A stretch of 64,000 nucleotides of DNA from CAVXHQ01 sp963789535 (GTDB taxonomy: Bacteria > Pseudomonadota > Alphaproteobacteria > Rhodobacterales > Rhodobacteraceae). Of this stretch, positions 17,545 through 26,522 are shown piece after piece (position 1 is the first letter of the stretch; every line of letters begins with the position of its first letter). The notes under the pieces were generated by a model. The model was not told the DNA's origin, did not search any database, and worked only from the letters and a program-made list of their open reading frames with translations. Position numbers and translations under genes: made by a program. The stretch is taken from contig CAWBKU010000005.1 in the NCBI GenBank assembly GCA_963789535.1, positions 372,001 through 436,000 on the forward strand, written 5' to 3'.

Positions 17545-18288
17545 GTGCTCGAAGTCAGGAACCTGTCCAAGAGGTTTGGCGGCATCCATGCCGTGGACGA
17601 TTGCAGCTTTACCGTCGAGCGGGGCAGGATCACCGCCCTTATCGGGCCCAACGGCGCGGGCAAGACGACAGCGTTCAACTGCATCAGCCGCACGATGATA
17701 CCGACCTCGGGAGAGGTCTGGCTCGATGGCGAGCGGATCGACCGGCTGCGCCCGAACCGGATCACCCACCGGGGCCTGTCGCGCACCTTTCAGATATCGC
17801 GTAACCTTGCCGACATGACCGTCCTCGAGAACGTCATCTGCCAGACCCGGACGCGGGGCCTGCGCGATATGTTCCGCCCGGCGCTGAGCAAGACCGAGAT
17901 CGACAAGGCCATGGGCATCCTCGATTTCCTCGGGATCACGCGGATCGCGCACGAGGACGGATCGAACCTCAGCTATGGCCAGAAAAAGCTGATGGATCTG
18001 GCTGCCCTGCTGATGAGCGACCCCAAGATCATCTTGCTCGACGAACCGGCAGGAGGGGTCAATCCCACACTGCTGGAAGAGATCGTAGGACATATCCAGC
18101 AGTTGAACGCGCGCGGGCTGACGGTCCTGATCGTCGAGCACAACATGGATCTCATCATGCGGATTTCGCACCGCGTGGTGGTGATGGCGCAGGGCACCGT
18201 CATCGCCGACGGCACGCCGGAGGAGGTGCGCGCCGACCCTGCTGTGCTCGAGGCCCATCTGGGCGTCGCGGCGGAGGCCTCCGCGTGA
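17545..18288 (+). CDS. ABC transporter ATP-binding protein, LivG-like
   Basis: 247 residues from GTG 17545, eight bases after GAGG; an in-frame GTG at 17509 has no ribosome site. Walker A is GPNGAGKTT, the signature is LSYGQKKLMDLAALL and Walker B is IILLDEPAGGVNP, as in LivG/BraF. The stop overlaps the start of the LivF-like gene by four bases (GTGA). It is one of the two ATPases of the amide-type uptake system. Confidence 0.92.
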   Translation: MLEVRNLSKRFGGIHAVDDCSFTVERGRITALIGPNGAGKTTAFNCISRTMIPTSGEVWLDGERIDRLRPNRITHRGLSRTFQISRNLADMTVLENVICQTRTRGLRDMFRPALSKTEIDKAMGILDFLGITRIAHEDGSNLSYGQKKLMDLAALLMSDPKIILLDEPAGGVNPTLLEEIVGHIQQLNARGLTVLIVEHNMDLIMRISHRVVVMAQGTVIADGTPEEVRADPAVLEAHLGVAAEASA

Positions 18289-19013
18289 GCGATCTTCTCG
18301 AAGTCTCCGACATCGTGGCCGGATATGGCGATGGTCCCGCGATCCTCAACGGCGCGTCGCTGACGGTCCAGCCCGGCAAAGTCCATTGCATCATCGGGCC
18401 GAACGGGGCCGGCAAGTCCACCCTGCTCAAGGCGATCTGCGGGATGTTGCAGGTGCGCAGTGGCACCGTGCGCCTGCGCGGTGAGGATCTGGCGGGGCTG
18501 CGCCCTGACCAGATCCTGCAAAAGGGCATCTGCTTCGTGCCGCAGGAACGCGCCCTGTTCGCCAAGATGTCCGTGCGGGAAAACCTGCGGATGGGCGGCT
18601 ATTCCCTGCGCGACAAGTCGACCCTCGAACGTCGCATCGACGAGATCGAGGAGCAGTTTCCGATCCTGAAGGAGCGGCGCGACCAGCACGCCGGCACAAT
18701 GTCGGGCGGCCAGCAACAGACGCTGGCGATGGCCCGCACGATGATCCTGCGGCCCGCCATCGTCATGCTGGACGAGCCGTCGCTGGGCCTCGCACCCAAG
18801 ATCGTGGAGCAGGTGTTCGACATCATGAAGATCATGGCCGACAGCGGCATCACCATCCTCATCGTCGAGCAGAACGCCATGCTAGGTCTGCGCAATGCCG
18901 ACTGGGGCCTCGTGCTCGATCTCGGGCGCACCCTGTTTCAGGGTCCGGCGGCAGACGTGCTGGCCGATGAACGCATCCAGGAACTCTACCTCGGCAAAAG
19001 GAAGGTGGCCTGA
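18285..19013 (+). CDS. ABC transporter ATP-binding protein, LivF-like
   Basis: 242 residues from GTG 18285. Walker A is GPNGAGKST, the signature MSGGQQQTLAMARTM and Walker B VMLDEPSLGLAP, typical of LivF/BraG. It overlaps both neighbours by a few bases, consistent with tight operon structure. Here the ATPase genes come before the permeases, a common alternative order. Confidence 0.92.
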   Translation: MSDLLEVSDIVAGYGDGPAILNGASLTVQPGKVHCIIGPNGAGKSTLLKAICGMLQVRSGTVRLRGEDLAGLRPDQILQKGICFVPQERALFAKMSVRENLRMGGYSLRDKSTLERRIDEIEEQFPILKERRDQHAGTMSGGQQQTLAMARTMILRPAIVMLDEPSLGLAPKIVEQVFDIMKIMADSGITILIVEQNAMLGLRNADWGLVLDLGRTLFQGPAADVLADERIQELYLGKRKVA

Positions 19014-19891
19014 TGGCGGATATCATCCAGATCGTCGTTCTGGGACTTGCCCTCGGCGGGGTCTATGCCCTGATGGGATCGGGTCTCAGCCTCGTCTTTG
19101 GGGTGATGCGCATCGTCAATCTGGCGCATCCCTCGCTCATCATGGGCGGCGCCTATGTCGCCTACTGGGCGTTCCGGCTCTACGGGATCGACCCGATGAT
19201 CGCCCTGCCGGTGGCGGTCGTGATCCTCGCAGCGACGGGCGTGCTGCTCTACAAGCTGGTGTTCGAGCGTGAGGCGCGCTCGGCGCAATACTCCGAGATG
19301 ACCGTCCTTCTGACCTTTGCCATCGCGATGATCATCGAGGGCGGCCTCGCGACCGCGTTCACCAACACCCAGCGTGTCACCTCACCGGGATATGCGACGG
19401 AGGCCTTCTTCATCGGCTCGGTCTTCATTCCCAAGGGTCAGCTCTACGCCGGGATCGTCTCGCTCGCGCTCATCGGGGGTCTTGCCCTGTTCCTCAAATA
19501 TTCGCGCTTTGGTTATGCCATCCGTGCCACGACGCAGAACCGCGAGGCTGCCGAACTTCTGGGGGTCAACGTCAATCTCGTCGGGCTGGTCAGCTTTGCT
19601 ATCGGCATCGGGCTGGCGGGGGCGGCGGGCGCGCTGGTGTCGTTCGTGTTCTCGTTTTTTCCCTCGAAACACTGGGAGTGGATCGCGATCCTGATGTCGC
19701 TGGTCGTCCTTGGCGGGATGGGGTCGATCTTCGGCACGGTCTTTGCGGCCTATCTGCTGTCGGTCGTCGCGGCCTTTGTCGGGTACTATTTCGGTGCCAC
19801 CTGGTCGACGCTGACCTTCTTTCTGGCGCTGTTCGTTGTCCTGCTCGTGCGGCCCCAGGGCATGTTCGGCGAAAAACCGGAGCTGACCTGA
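19013..19891 (+). CDS. ABC transporter permease, LivH-like
   Basis: 292 residues with about eight hydrophobic helices. The N-terminal GLALGGVYALMGSGLSLVFG and MRIVNLAHPSLIMGGAY are the LivH signature. ATG 19013 overlaps the stop of the LivF-like gene, and its own stop overlaps the next ATG (TGATG at 19889-19893). Confidence 0.93.
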   Translation: MADIIQIVVLGLALGGVYALMGSGLSLVFGVMRIVNLAHPSLIMGGAYVAYWAFRLYGIDPMIALPVAVVILAATGVLLYKLVFEREARSAQYSEMTVLLTFAIAMIIEGGLATAFTNTQRVTSPGYATEAFFIGSVFIPKGQLYAGIVSLALIGGLALFLKYSRFGYAIRATTQNREAAELLGVNVNLVGLVSFAIGIGLAGAAGALVSFVFSFFPSKHWEWIAILMSLVVLGGMGSIFGTVFAAYLLSVVAAFVGYYFGATWSTLTFFLALFVVLLVRPQGMFGEKPELT

Positions 19892-20925
19892 TGGCGAAGA
19901 TCGACGAAACCGGCGACATCCTCGCGGCGCGCAAGACCTATAACGACGGCCTCGTCCGTGCCGCCGACAAGACCCGGGCGCTGTGGTTTCCTGCGGTGCT
20001 GGTGCTGGCGCTGATCGCCCTTCCCGCGCTCCAGTTCGTCGGCAACTACAATTATCTGATCCACCTCGTCCTCTATACGCTGTGCTATGTGGTCATGGCA
20101 TCGGGCTGGAATATCCTTGGCGGCTACGCGGGCTATGTCTCGCTCGGCCACAACGTGTTCTTTGCCGTGGGCGGCTATGTCGCCGGAATGGGGTTCGCGC
20201 GTCTGGGCATCTCGACGATCATTCTGGCGCCGTTCGCGGGACTGGTCGCGGCGGCGCTCGGATATGCGATCGGCCTCATCACGCTGCGGGTCCGGGGTCC
20301 GTCCTTCATTATCTCGTCGCTGGCGCTGGTGATGATCTTTCGTATCGCGTTCGAGAATTGGGAGTTCGTGGGCGGCGCAGCGGGTGTGTCGTTGCAGGCC
20401 AACACACTTCCCGTCCAGTGGGCCAAGCTGCCCTACTACTACGCTTTCCTTGCCATGGCGGTCTTTGCTGTCTGGGCGTCCTACCGCATCCGCCACTCCA
20501 AATTCGGCCTCGGCCTGCGCGCATTGTCCAAGGACGAGGTCAAGGCAGAAAGTGCGGGCATCGATACGCGGACCTACAAGGTGCTCGCCTGCGCCATCTC
20601 GGCGTTCTTCGTGGGCATGGCGGGCGCTGTCTGGGGCGAATACCTGACATATATCCGGCCCAACATCTTTCTGGTGATCCTGATATCGGTGAACATGGTG
20701 CTGATGTGCATCCTGGGCGGCAAGGGCACGGTTGCCGGGCCAGTGGTTGGTGCGGCGCTGATCGTTGCGTTCAACGAATTCTTCGTCGCAACGCTCGGCG
20801 CATCGGCGGTGAACATCGTGGCGACCGGGCTCATAATGGCCCTCGCGCTGATCTTCTTTCCGCTGGGAATCGTCGGCACCTTGGCCAAGAAGAGGCGACT
20901 GCCCCAGGTTTTGAACTGGGACTGA
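19891..20925 (+). CDS. ABC transporter permease, LivM-like
   Basis: 344 residues with nine to ten hydrophobic helices after a charged head of about 30 residues. GGYAGYVSLGHNVFFAVGGY is the LivM signature and the C-terminal ILGGKGTVAGPVVGAALI the coupling region. It completes the transporter; the molybdenum hydroxylase genes follow 32 bp later on the same strand, so uptake and first oxidation are probably co-transcribed. Confidence 0.93.
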   Translation: MAKIDETGDILAARKTYNDGLVRAADKTRALWFPAVLVLALIALPALQFVGNYNYLIHLVLYTLCYVVMASGWNILGGYAGYVSLGHNVFFAVGGYVAGMGFARLGISTIILAPFAGLVAAALGYAIGLITLRVRGPSFIISSLALVMIFRIAFENWEFVGGAAGVSLQANTLPVQWAKLPYYYAFLAMAVFAVWASYRIRHSKFGLGLRALSKDEVKAESAGIDTRTYKVLACAISAFFVGMAGAVWGEYLTYIRPNIFLVILISVNMVLMCILGGKGTVAGPVVGAALIVAFNEFFVATLGASAVNIVATGLIMALALIFFPLGIVGTLAKKRRLPQVLNWD

Positions 20926-20957
20926 TCGCCGCCGTCACGTCAGGAGGAACACCCGCC

Positions 20958-21434
20958 GTGCCCAAGACCGCACTTACCGTGAATGGCCGCGATGTGACGA
21001 TCGACGCCGACATGATGCTGCTGCATGCACTGCGGGATCTGCTGGGGCTGCGCGCCACGCGGATCGGCTGCGGTGCGGAAGGGTGCGGTGCCTGCACCGT
21101 CATCGTCGACGGCGCTGCACGGTTTTCCTGCACGCTGCCGGTCGTCGGGGTCGCGGGGGCGACGGTGCAAACCGCCGATGGCCTGATGTCGGGACCGGGG
21201 GCACATCCGCTGGTCGCGGCGTTTCAGGAACATCAGGCCGCGCAATGCGGCTATTGCATTCCGGGAATCCTGATGCGGGCGAAGGCGCATGTGGACGCGG
21301 GCGGGGACATCGACCGGGCGAGCCTCGCCCTGGCCCTCGACGCCCACATCTGCCGCTGCGGCACCCATACGCGGATACTGGCGGCGGTCGTCGCGGCGGC
21401 GCGGGCGATGCGGTCGGGCAGGGACCGGCCATGA
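20958..21434 (+). CDS. Molybdenum hydroxylase, [2Fe-2S] small subunit
   Basis: 158 residues from GTG 20958, ten bases after AGGAGG. Two [2Fe-2S] cluster sites are complete: the ferredoxin-type CGAEGCGACTVIVDG with its fourth Cys in RFSCTLPV, and the C-terminal CGYCIPG with CRCGTHTRI. This is the small subunit of xanthine-dehydrogenase-family enzymes. Its stop overlaps the start of the large subunit. No separate FAD subunit is encoded nearby, so electrons probably leave through a cytochrome or another acceptor, as in the isoquinoline/nicotinate two-subunit types. Confidence 0.92.
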   Translation: MPKTALTVNGRDVTIDADMMLLHALRDLLGLRATRIGCGAEGCGACTVIVDGAARFSCTLPVVGVAGATVQTADGLMSGPGAHPLVAAFQEHQAAQCGYCIPGILMRAKAHVDAGGDIDRASLALALDAHICRCGTHTRILAAVVAAARAMRSGRDRP

Positions 21435-23536
21435 AGGGCGCCGCTTCCCTTCCCGGTCTGGTCAGTGCGCCGTGCATCGCGGACTGGATCACGCCTCAGT
21501 CGGACGGGACGCTGGCCTTGCGCAGCGGACGGGCGGAACTGGGGCAGGGGGTGCTGGCCGCGTTCATACGGATCGCGTCGGTCGAGCTCGACCTGCCGCC
21601 AGAGCGGATCGTGATCTTTGGGCCGGACACAGACGCCGCGCCGGACGAAGGGTTCACCGCCGGCTCCCTGTCGATGACGCAGGGCGGCATGGCGATCCGG
21701 CTGGTGTGTTCGGCGCTGCGGACGTTGTGTCTGGCCGAAGCGGGCCGGCGGCTGAACCGCGCGCCGGGCGACCTCACCATCTCGGGCGGTACGATCCTCG
21801 GTGGTGGCGGTCCCACGGGGCTGGACATCGTGGCGGTGGCCGCCGGGATCGCGCTGGACACGCCGGTTCTGGAACATGCGGCGCCGGGGGCCGATGCGGT
21901 TCGGTCGCCCCTGTCCGTGACGGACCATCGCGACCTGACGGATATCCTGACCGGCGCACCCTTCCTGCACGATCTCGTTCCCGACGGCCTGCTGATCGGA
22001 AGGGTTCTGCATCCACGCAGCGCCACAGCGCCACTCGCCGCGCCGTTCGACGCAGATGGACTGCGGGCGCGCCCCGGCGTGGTCGATGTCGTGGTCGACG
22101 GGCGGTTCATCGGCCTCGTTGCGGACACCGAGACCCGTGCCATCGCGGCCGCCGCCTGGGCGCAGGGCCGCCTGTCCTGGCATGTCCCCGAGCCGCCCGA
22201 GACCGATGTGGTCCGCCTCCTGATGTCCAGCGATTGCGCGACCGACCGGCTCGTCGAGACCGGCTCCGCGCTCCCGCAGGATCCGCCGGGGATCGACCTG
22301 ACCTCACGGCGCGACTTTCTGAGCCACGGGTCGATCGGGCCGTCGGTCGCCATTGCGCAATGGACCGACGGGAGGCTGGACGTCTGGTCGCACACCCAAG
22401 GGGTGTTCCCGCTGCGCAAGGCGCTGGCGCAGGTGTTCGGTCTGATGCCGACCCAGATACGCGTTCGCCATGTTGCGGGGGCAGGATGCTATGGCCACAA
22501 CGGCGCGGATGATGCGGCCCTCGACGCGGCCCTTCTGGCGCGTCAGGTTCCGGGGCGCCCGGTCAAGGTGATGTGGTCGCGCGAGGACGACTTCCGTGTC
22601 GCGCCGCTTGGGGCGGCGATGGCGACGCGGGTCCGGATATGGACCGGGGTGGACGGCAGAATGAAGGCGATGCACGTCGCAGTGACCAGCCCACCGCATT
22701 CGATGCGCCCCGCAAGCTTCGGTGCGCCGTGTCTCTTTTCGGCCCAGTTGCTGGCGGCCGCCATCCCGATGCCGGAGGCGCGCGATCTTCCGCCTGAACG
22801 CGGCGGCGGTGCCGCACGGAATGCACAGCCGATTTACGCGATGCCGCAGGTCGTCGTCGACCGAAAGCTCGTGACCGGTCTGCCATGGCGGACGTCATCG
22901 TTGCGGGCACTGGGGGCGCATCTGAACGTCTATGCCATCGAAACGGCCGTCGAAGCGGCGGCGATGGCCGCCGGGGCGGATTGTTTCGCCTATCGTCACG
23001 ACCATCTGGACGACGACCGGGCAAGAACGGTGTTGCGCCGTCTGCGCGAGATGGCCGACCCCCACATCCATCGGGACGAACCGCAGGACTGGGGGATCGC
23101 GCTGGCCCGCTACAAGGGAAGCGGCGCCTGGGCGGCGGTCTTTGCGCAGATCGTACTGGACGAGGCGCTGACGGTCAGCCGGATCTGCGTTGCGGTGGAC
23201 ATGGGCGAAGTCATCTCTCCGGATGGCGCACGCAACCAGATCGAGGGCGGCGTGATCCAGTCGCTGAGCTGGACGTTGAAGGAGCGGGTGGCGCTGGACG
23301 GTGCCGCCGTTGGGACGGCCACCTGGGCGGATTATCCCGTCCTGCGGTTTTCCGAAGCGCCGGAGGTGGCGGTCGATATCATCGACCGGCCGCGCGAAAC
23401 GCCGCTGGGATGTGCCGAGGCCGTCCAGGGCCCGACGGCGGCGGCGGTGGGAAATGCCGTCCTGCGCCTCACCGGCTGTCACATGCCACACCTGCCGCTG
23501 CGACGCGAATCGCTCCTGGCGGCCCTGTCGGCCTGA
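21431..23536 (+). CDS. Molybdenum hydroxylase, molybdopterin-binding large subunit
   Basis: 701 residues from ATG 21431, overlapping the small subunit. It is related to isoquinoline 1-oxidoreductase/nicotinate dehydrogenase large subunits: GRAELGQGVLAAFIRIASVE at the N-terminus, the segment FTAGSLSMTQGG, GAGCYGHNGADDAALDAALL for the cofactor region, WSREDDF, and PLGCAEAVQGPTAAAVGNA containing the expected catalytic Glu. The family hydroxylates N-heterocycles or aldehydes next to the ring nitrogen. No Tat signal is seen, so the enzyme is probably cytoplasmic. The substrate is inferred to be what the upstream transporter imports. Confidence 0.88.
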   Translation: MKGAASLPGLVSAPCIADWITPQSDGTLALRSGRAELGQGVLAAFIRIASVELDLPPERIVIFGPDTDAAPDEGFTAGSLSMTQGGMAIRLVCSALRTLCLAEAGRRLNRAPGDLTISGGTILGGGGPTGLDIVAVAAGIALDTPVLEHAAPGADAVRSPLSVTDHRDLTDILTGAPFLHDLVPDGLLIGRVLHPRSATAPLAAPFDADGLRARPGVVDVVVDGRFIGLVADTETRAIAAAAWAQGRLSWHVPEPPETDVVRLLMSSDCATDRLVETGSALPQDPPGIDLTSRRDFLSHGSIGPSVAIAQWTDGRLDVWSHTQGVFPLRKALAQVFGLMPTQIRVRHVAGAGCYGHNGADDAALDAALLARQVPGRPVKVMWSREDDFRVAPLGAAMATRVRIWTGVDGRMKAMHVAVTSPPHSMRPASFGAPCLFSAQLLAAAIPMPEARDLPPERGGGAARNAQPIYAMPQVVVDRKLVTGLPWRTSSLRALGAHLNVYAIETAVEAAAMAAGADCFAYRHDHLDDDRARTVLRRLREMADPHIHRDEPQDWGIALARYKGSGAWAAVFAQIVLDEALTVSRICVAVDMGEVISPDGARNQIEGGVIQSLSWTLKERVALDGAAVGTATWADYPVLRFSEAPEVAVDIIDRPRETPLGCAEAVQGPTAAAVGNAVLRLTGCHMPHLPLRRESLLAALSA

Positions 23537-23538
23537 CG

Positions 23539-24312
23539 TCACGAAAGGGCGCGCCAATACAGCCGCACGGCAAGGACGGCGATGATCGACACGACGACGC
23601 GGCTGAAGGTCATCCGGTCGAGGCGTTTGCCGACGTAGTTGCCGACCGGCAGCATCGCGAGGATCGGCACGACCGCCAGCGCGCTTAGCGCGAGATTGGG
23701 CCAGGTCATCAGCCCGCCAAGATAGAGGACCGGTGTTTGAAGGATCGACGTCAGCAGAAAGAAGGTCGAGATATTCGCGATGAAGACGTTGCGATCGAGC
23801 CGCGTGGTATTGAAGAAGGCAAGGGCAAGCGGCCCCGACATTCCCGCCGCGCCCTGCATGAACCCGGCGACACATCCGACCGGCACCGCAAGGCGCATGA
23901 ACGTCCGGTCATCGAGCGAGAACTCCGGCGACCTCAGGCGGTGCAGGAGATAGAGCGTCAGAATGACGGCGAGGCCAAGAGCGAGTGCGCGGTCGCTCAT
24001 CCAGGTCAGGAGCGCTGTTCCCACGACCACGCCCGGGATGGCGCCGATCGACATCAGGCCACCGAGGCGCAGGTCAGACCATCCCGGAGCGTGCCTGTAT
24101 ATCTGGAGGACGTTGGTGACGACGTTTGGCACGACCATCACGACGATCGCCAGGCGGACGTCGAAGAAGGACGCCATGACAGGAATGGCGACCAGTGGCG
24201 CACCGGCACCTGTCGCGCCTTTCAGAAATCCGCCCAAGGCCAGACCCGACGCGACGACCACGATCACCCACGCGTCGAACGGGACCGCCCCGCTCACCTC
24301 GGTATGCCGCAT
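23539..24312 (-). CDS. TauE/SafE-family membrane transporter
   Basis: 257 residues with about eight hydrophobic helices and the internal repeat of TauE/SafE proteins (GGFLKGATGAGAPLVAIP; GFMQGAAGMSGPLALAF). The family exports sulfite, sulfoacetate or other organic anions, though most members are unassigned. It is convergent with the molybdenum hydroxylase operon (2 bp between stops), and its own promoter region faces the dehydrogenase gene at 24701. A TATAAT at 24464-24469 on the minus strand may drive it. Confidence 0.88.
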   Translation of the reverse strand: MRHTEVSGAVPFDAWVIVVVASGLALGGFLKGATGAGAPLVAIPVMASFFDVRLAIVVMVVPNVVTNVLQIYRHAPGWSDLRLGGLMSIGAIPGVVVGTALLTWMSDRALALGLAVILTLYLLHRLRSPEFSLDDRTFMRLAVPVGCVAGFMQGAAGMSGPLALAFFNTTRLDRNVFIANISTFFLLTSILQTPVLYLGGLMTWPNLALSALAVVPILAMLPVGNYVGKRLDRMTFSRVVVSIIAVLAVRLYWRALS

Positions 24313-24446
24313 CGCCCGTGCGATGCGCGTTTGCCGTCACTGGGAAACGATGACAGGCGGAAAACGATTGCACCGGTTCGGATTCCCATGACCTGCCCGA
24401 TCGTCGGTTTGCCTCGAGGACGGAGGGCCAAGTCTGGATCGCTCAT
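24294..24446 (-). CDS. Possible 50-residue leader ORF overlapping the TauE-like gene start
   Basis: ATG 24446 (MSDPDLALRPRGKPTIGQVM) is preceded by an excellent AAGGAG ribosome site (24457-24461) and, just upstream, TATAAT on the same strand. The frame ends at 24294, 16 bases inside the TauE-like gene, whose own ATG at 24312 has no clear ribosome site. The arrangement would allow translational coupling. No family is recognised, and codon use is not strongly coding, so it may be only a leader or a spurious frame. Confidence 0.35.
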   Translation of the reverse strand: MSDPDLALRPRGKPTIGQVMGIRTGAIVFRLSSFPSDGKRASHGRCGIPR

Positions 24447-24512
24447 TCTGAGTCTCTCCTTAAATTATAGAGTGTAGATTTACGAAGACGGCTTGTGCGG
24501 ACCCTTGTCCGC

Positions 24513-24557
24513 TTGACACTGTTGGAGAGCAAGAATAACGTGCACGCAACCGATTGC
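24513..24557 (+). promoter_or_regulatory. Promoter with LacI-type operator, site 2
   Basis: TTGACA at 24513-24518, a 17-base spacer, and TAACGT at 24536-24541 form a promoter; the palindrome GCAACCGATTGC at 24546-24557 covers the expected start of transcription. Layout and spacing match site 1. The downstream unit starts with the dehydrogenase at 24701 and probably includes the GST and the NitT-type ABC transporter. Confidence 0.7.
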
Positions 24558-24700
24558 ATAGAGTGGTTGAAGTGGCATCGCTGTCCAGCGTAGCAAATTT
24601 TCAGACAAAGCAAACCCGCGTCCGGACCGGGCTGTGGGTACCGGATCGTGCAGTCGAACCGGATGAACCCCTGGTCGCAGTGTAAATGGAGAGTATGGCA

Positions 24701-25666
24701 ATGGCGAAACAGACGATCGGATGGGTGGGCATGGGACGTATGGGCTATCCCATGGCCGAGCGCCTCGTGAAGGCCGGATATGACGTGAAGATCTGGAACC
24801 GTACCCGCGCGAAGGCAGAGCCTCTGGCGGCAGCCGGTGCGACCCTCGTCGACAGTCCGCGGGATCTTGCCGGTGTCGACGTGTTCTGCACGATGGTGTC
24901 GACGGGCGCGGACGTCGAACAGGTCTATTTCGGCGAGAACGGTGTCCTGAGCGGCGACGGTGCGCCGGGTGTGCTGATCGACTGGTCCTCGATTTCGACC
25001 GATCAATCCGCCGACCTGCGCAAGCGGGTCACTGACAAGGGCGCCGAATTTCTCTGCTCGCCGGTCTCGGGCAACGGCAAATGCGTGAAGTCCGGCAAGT
25101 TGAGCGCCGTCGTCTCGGGACCGCGCGAGGTGTTCGATGGGGTCGAGGACATCATCCGGGCCGTGGCCGCCAACGGCGTCTCCTACGTCGGCGACGGCGA
25201 GTTGGCGCGGTTCTGCAAGATCGCCCACAACGTGTTTCTCGGCGTGGTCACGCAGAACCTCGTCGAGATCACGGTGCTCGCGGAAAAGGCCGGCGTGTCG
25301 CGCCATGCCTTCCTCGATTTCATGAACAATTCGGTGATGGGGTCGATCTTTACCCGCTACAAGACCAACGCCCTCGTCAACCTCGACTGGACGACGACGT
25401 TCACGCCGGAACTGCTGCGCAAGGACCTCGACCTCGGGCTGACGGCGGGGCGCAAGCTGGACGTACCGATGCCCGTGACGGCCGCGACCCGCGAGGCGCT
25501 GCAACTGCATTTTGGCATGGCGCACGCCAAGGACGACCCCGACGACTATCTGTCCAAGGATTTCGCGGCCATCCTCGAAACCGTAGCGCAGAGCGCGGGC
25601 CTCGACCTCAAGAGCGAGGACACCCCCTATCCGACCGGCCTCGAGCTGAAGACGGCCGCCGAGTGA
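24701..25666 (+). CDS. 3-hydroxyisobutyrate dehydrogenase-like NAD(P)-dependent oxidoreductase
   Basis: 321 residues from ATG 24701, seven bases after GGAGAG; in-frame ATGs at 24686 and 24695 are too close to that site. The N-terminus has the dinucleotide motif GWVGMGRMGYPMAERLVKAG, the substrate-binding DWSSISTDQ and SPVSGNGKCVKSGKL segment, and the catalytic Lys in FCKIAHNVF. The family reduces or oxidises beta-hydroxy acids and includes tartronate semialdehyde reductase and imine-reducing relatives. The SGNGKC wording replaces the usual SGG, so the substrate may be atypical. It is first in a LacI-controlled unit. Confidence 0.88.
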   Translation: MAKQTIGWVGMGRMGYPMAERLVKAGYDVKIWNRTRAKAEPLAAAGATLVDSPRDLAGVDVFCTMVSTGADVEQVYFGENGVLSGDGAPGVLIDWSSISTDQSADLRKRVTDKGAEFLCSPVSGNGKCVKSGKLSAVVSGPREVFDGVEDIIRAVAANGVSYVGDGELARFCKIAHNVFLGVVTQNLVEITVLAEKAGVSRHAFLDFMNNSVMGSIFTRYKTNALVNLDWTTTFTPELLRKDLDLGLTAGRKLDVPMPVTAATREALQLHFGMAHAKDDPDDYLSKDFAAILETVAQSAGLDLKSEDTPYPTGLELKTAAE

Positions 25667-25736
25667 AGACGTCGCCGGGTGCAGGCCGTGCGGCCTGCCT
25701 CCGGTATCCCGCGCCAGAGGACGGAAGGCCGACACC

Positions 25737-26522
25737 GTGACAGACATCACCCTCTACAATGCCCCGCAGTCGACGTGCAGCCAGCGCGTCCGCTATGCGC
25801 TGCACGCCAAGGGTATCGCCTTCGACGAGGTCAGGTTGGACCTGTTCTCGGGCGACCAGCTGAAGCCGGACTACCTGGCGCTGAACCCCAACGGGGTCGT
25901 GCCGACGATGGTGCACGGCGACGGCGTGATCGTCGACAGCGCGGTGATCCTCGAATACCTCGAAGACATCTATCCCGACACGGTGCGGATGCGTCCCGCC
26001 GATCCGGTCGCCGCCGCCGAGGTGCGCGCGCAGATGCGGTTCATCGACGAGGTGCCGACCCCCGCCATCCGCATCCCGTCCTACAACCTCGCGTTCCTGC
26101 CGCATTATCAGGCAATGTCGCAGGACGAGTTCCAGGCGCTGTGCGACAGCAAGCCGCTGCGCCGCGAGTTCCTGATGAAGATGGGCCGCACAGGATTTTC
26201 CAAGGCCGACATGGACGAGGCAATGGGCCGCCTGCGCCGCGGCGTCGAGCGGATGGCCGCGTGGCTGAAAGCCTCGGGCGGGCCGTGGATCGGGGGGGCG
26301 CGGATCGGCCTGCCGGATTTGGCGATCATGCCGGTGATCGTGCGGATGGCCGACATCAATCTGGACCATGTCTGGGCCGATCACCCGCAGATCGGCGACT
26401 GGCTGAATGCGATCCGCGCCACGGATGCCTATGCGGCCACCTATTATCACGGGTCCCTCCTCACCGAGAAATACCCGCATCTCGCCGCCCTGCGGACCGA
26501 ACGCGAGGCGACGCCGACATGA
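25737..26522 (+). CDS. Glutathione S-transferase family protein
   Basis: 261 residues from GTG 25737. The N-terminal thioredoxin-like domain has TLYNAPQSTCSQRVRYALHA and the cis-Pro segment NPNGVVPTMVHG, then DSAVILEYLE for glutathione binding; an all-helical C-terminal domain follows, about 40 residues longer than in typical GSTs. Members act in ring cleavage, isomerisation and dehalogenation of aromatic compounds as well as detoxification. The stop overlaps the ATPase start (ATGA, 26519-26522), so it is co-translated with the transporter, which suggests a catabolic role. Confidence 0.87.
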   Translation: MTDITLYNAPQSTCSQRVRYALHAKGIAFDEVRLDLFSGDQLKPDYLALNPNGVVPTMVHGDGVIVDSAVILEYLEDIYPDTVRMRPADPVAAAEVRAQMRFIDEVPTPAIRIPSYNLAFLPHYQAMSQDEFQALCDSKPLRREFLMKMGRTGFSKADMDEAMGRLRRGVERMAAWLKASGGPWIGGARIGLPDLAIMPVIVRMADINLDHVWADHPQIGDWLNAIRATDAYAATYYHGSLLTEKYPHLAALRTEREATPT

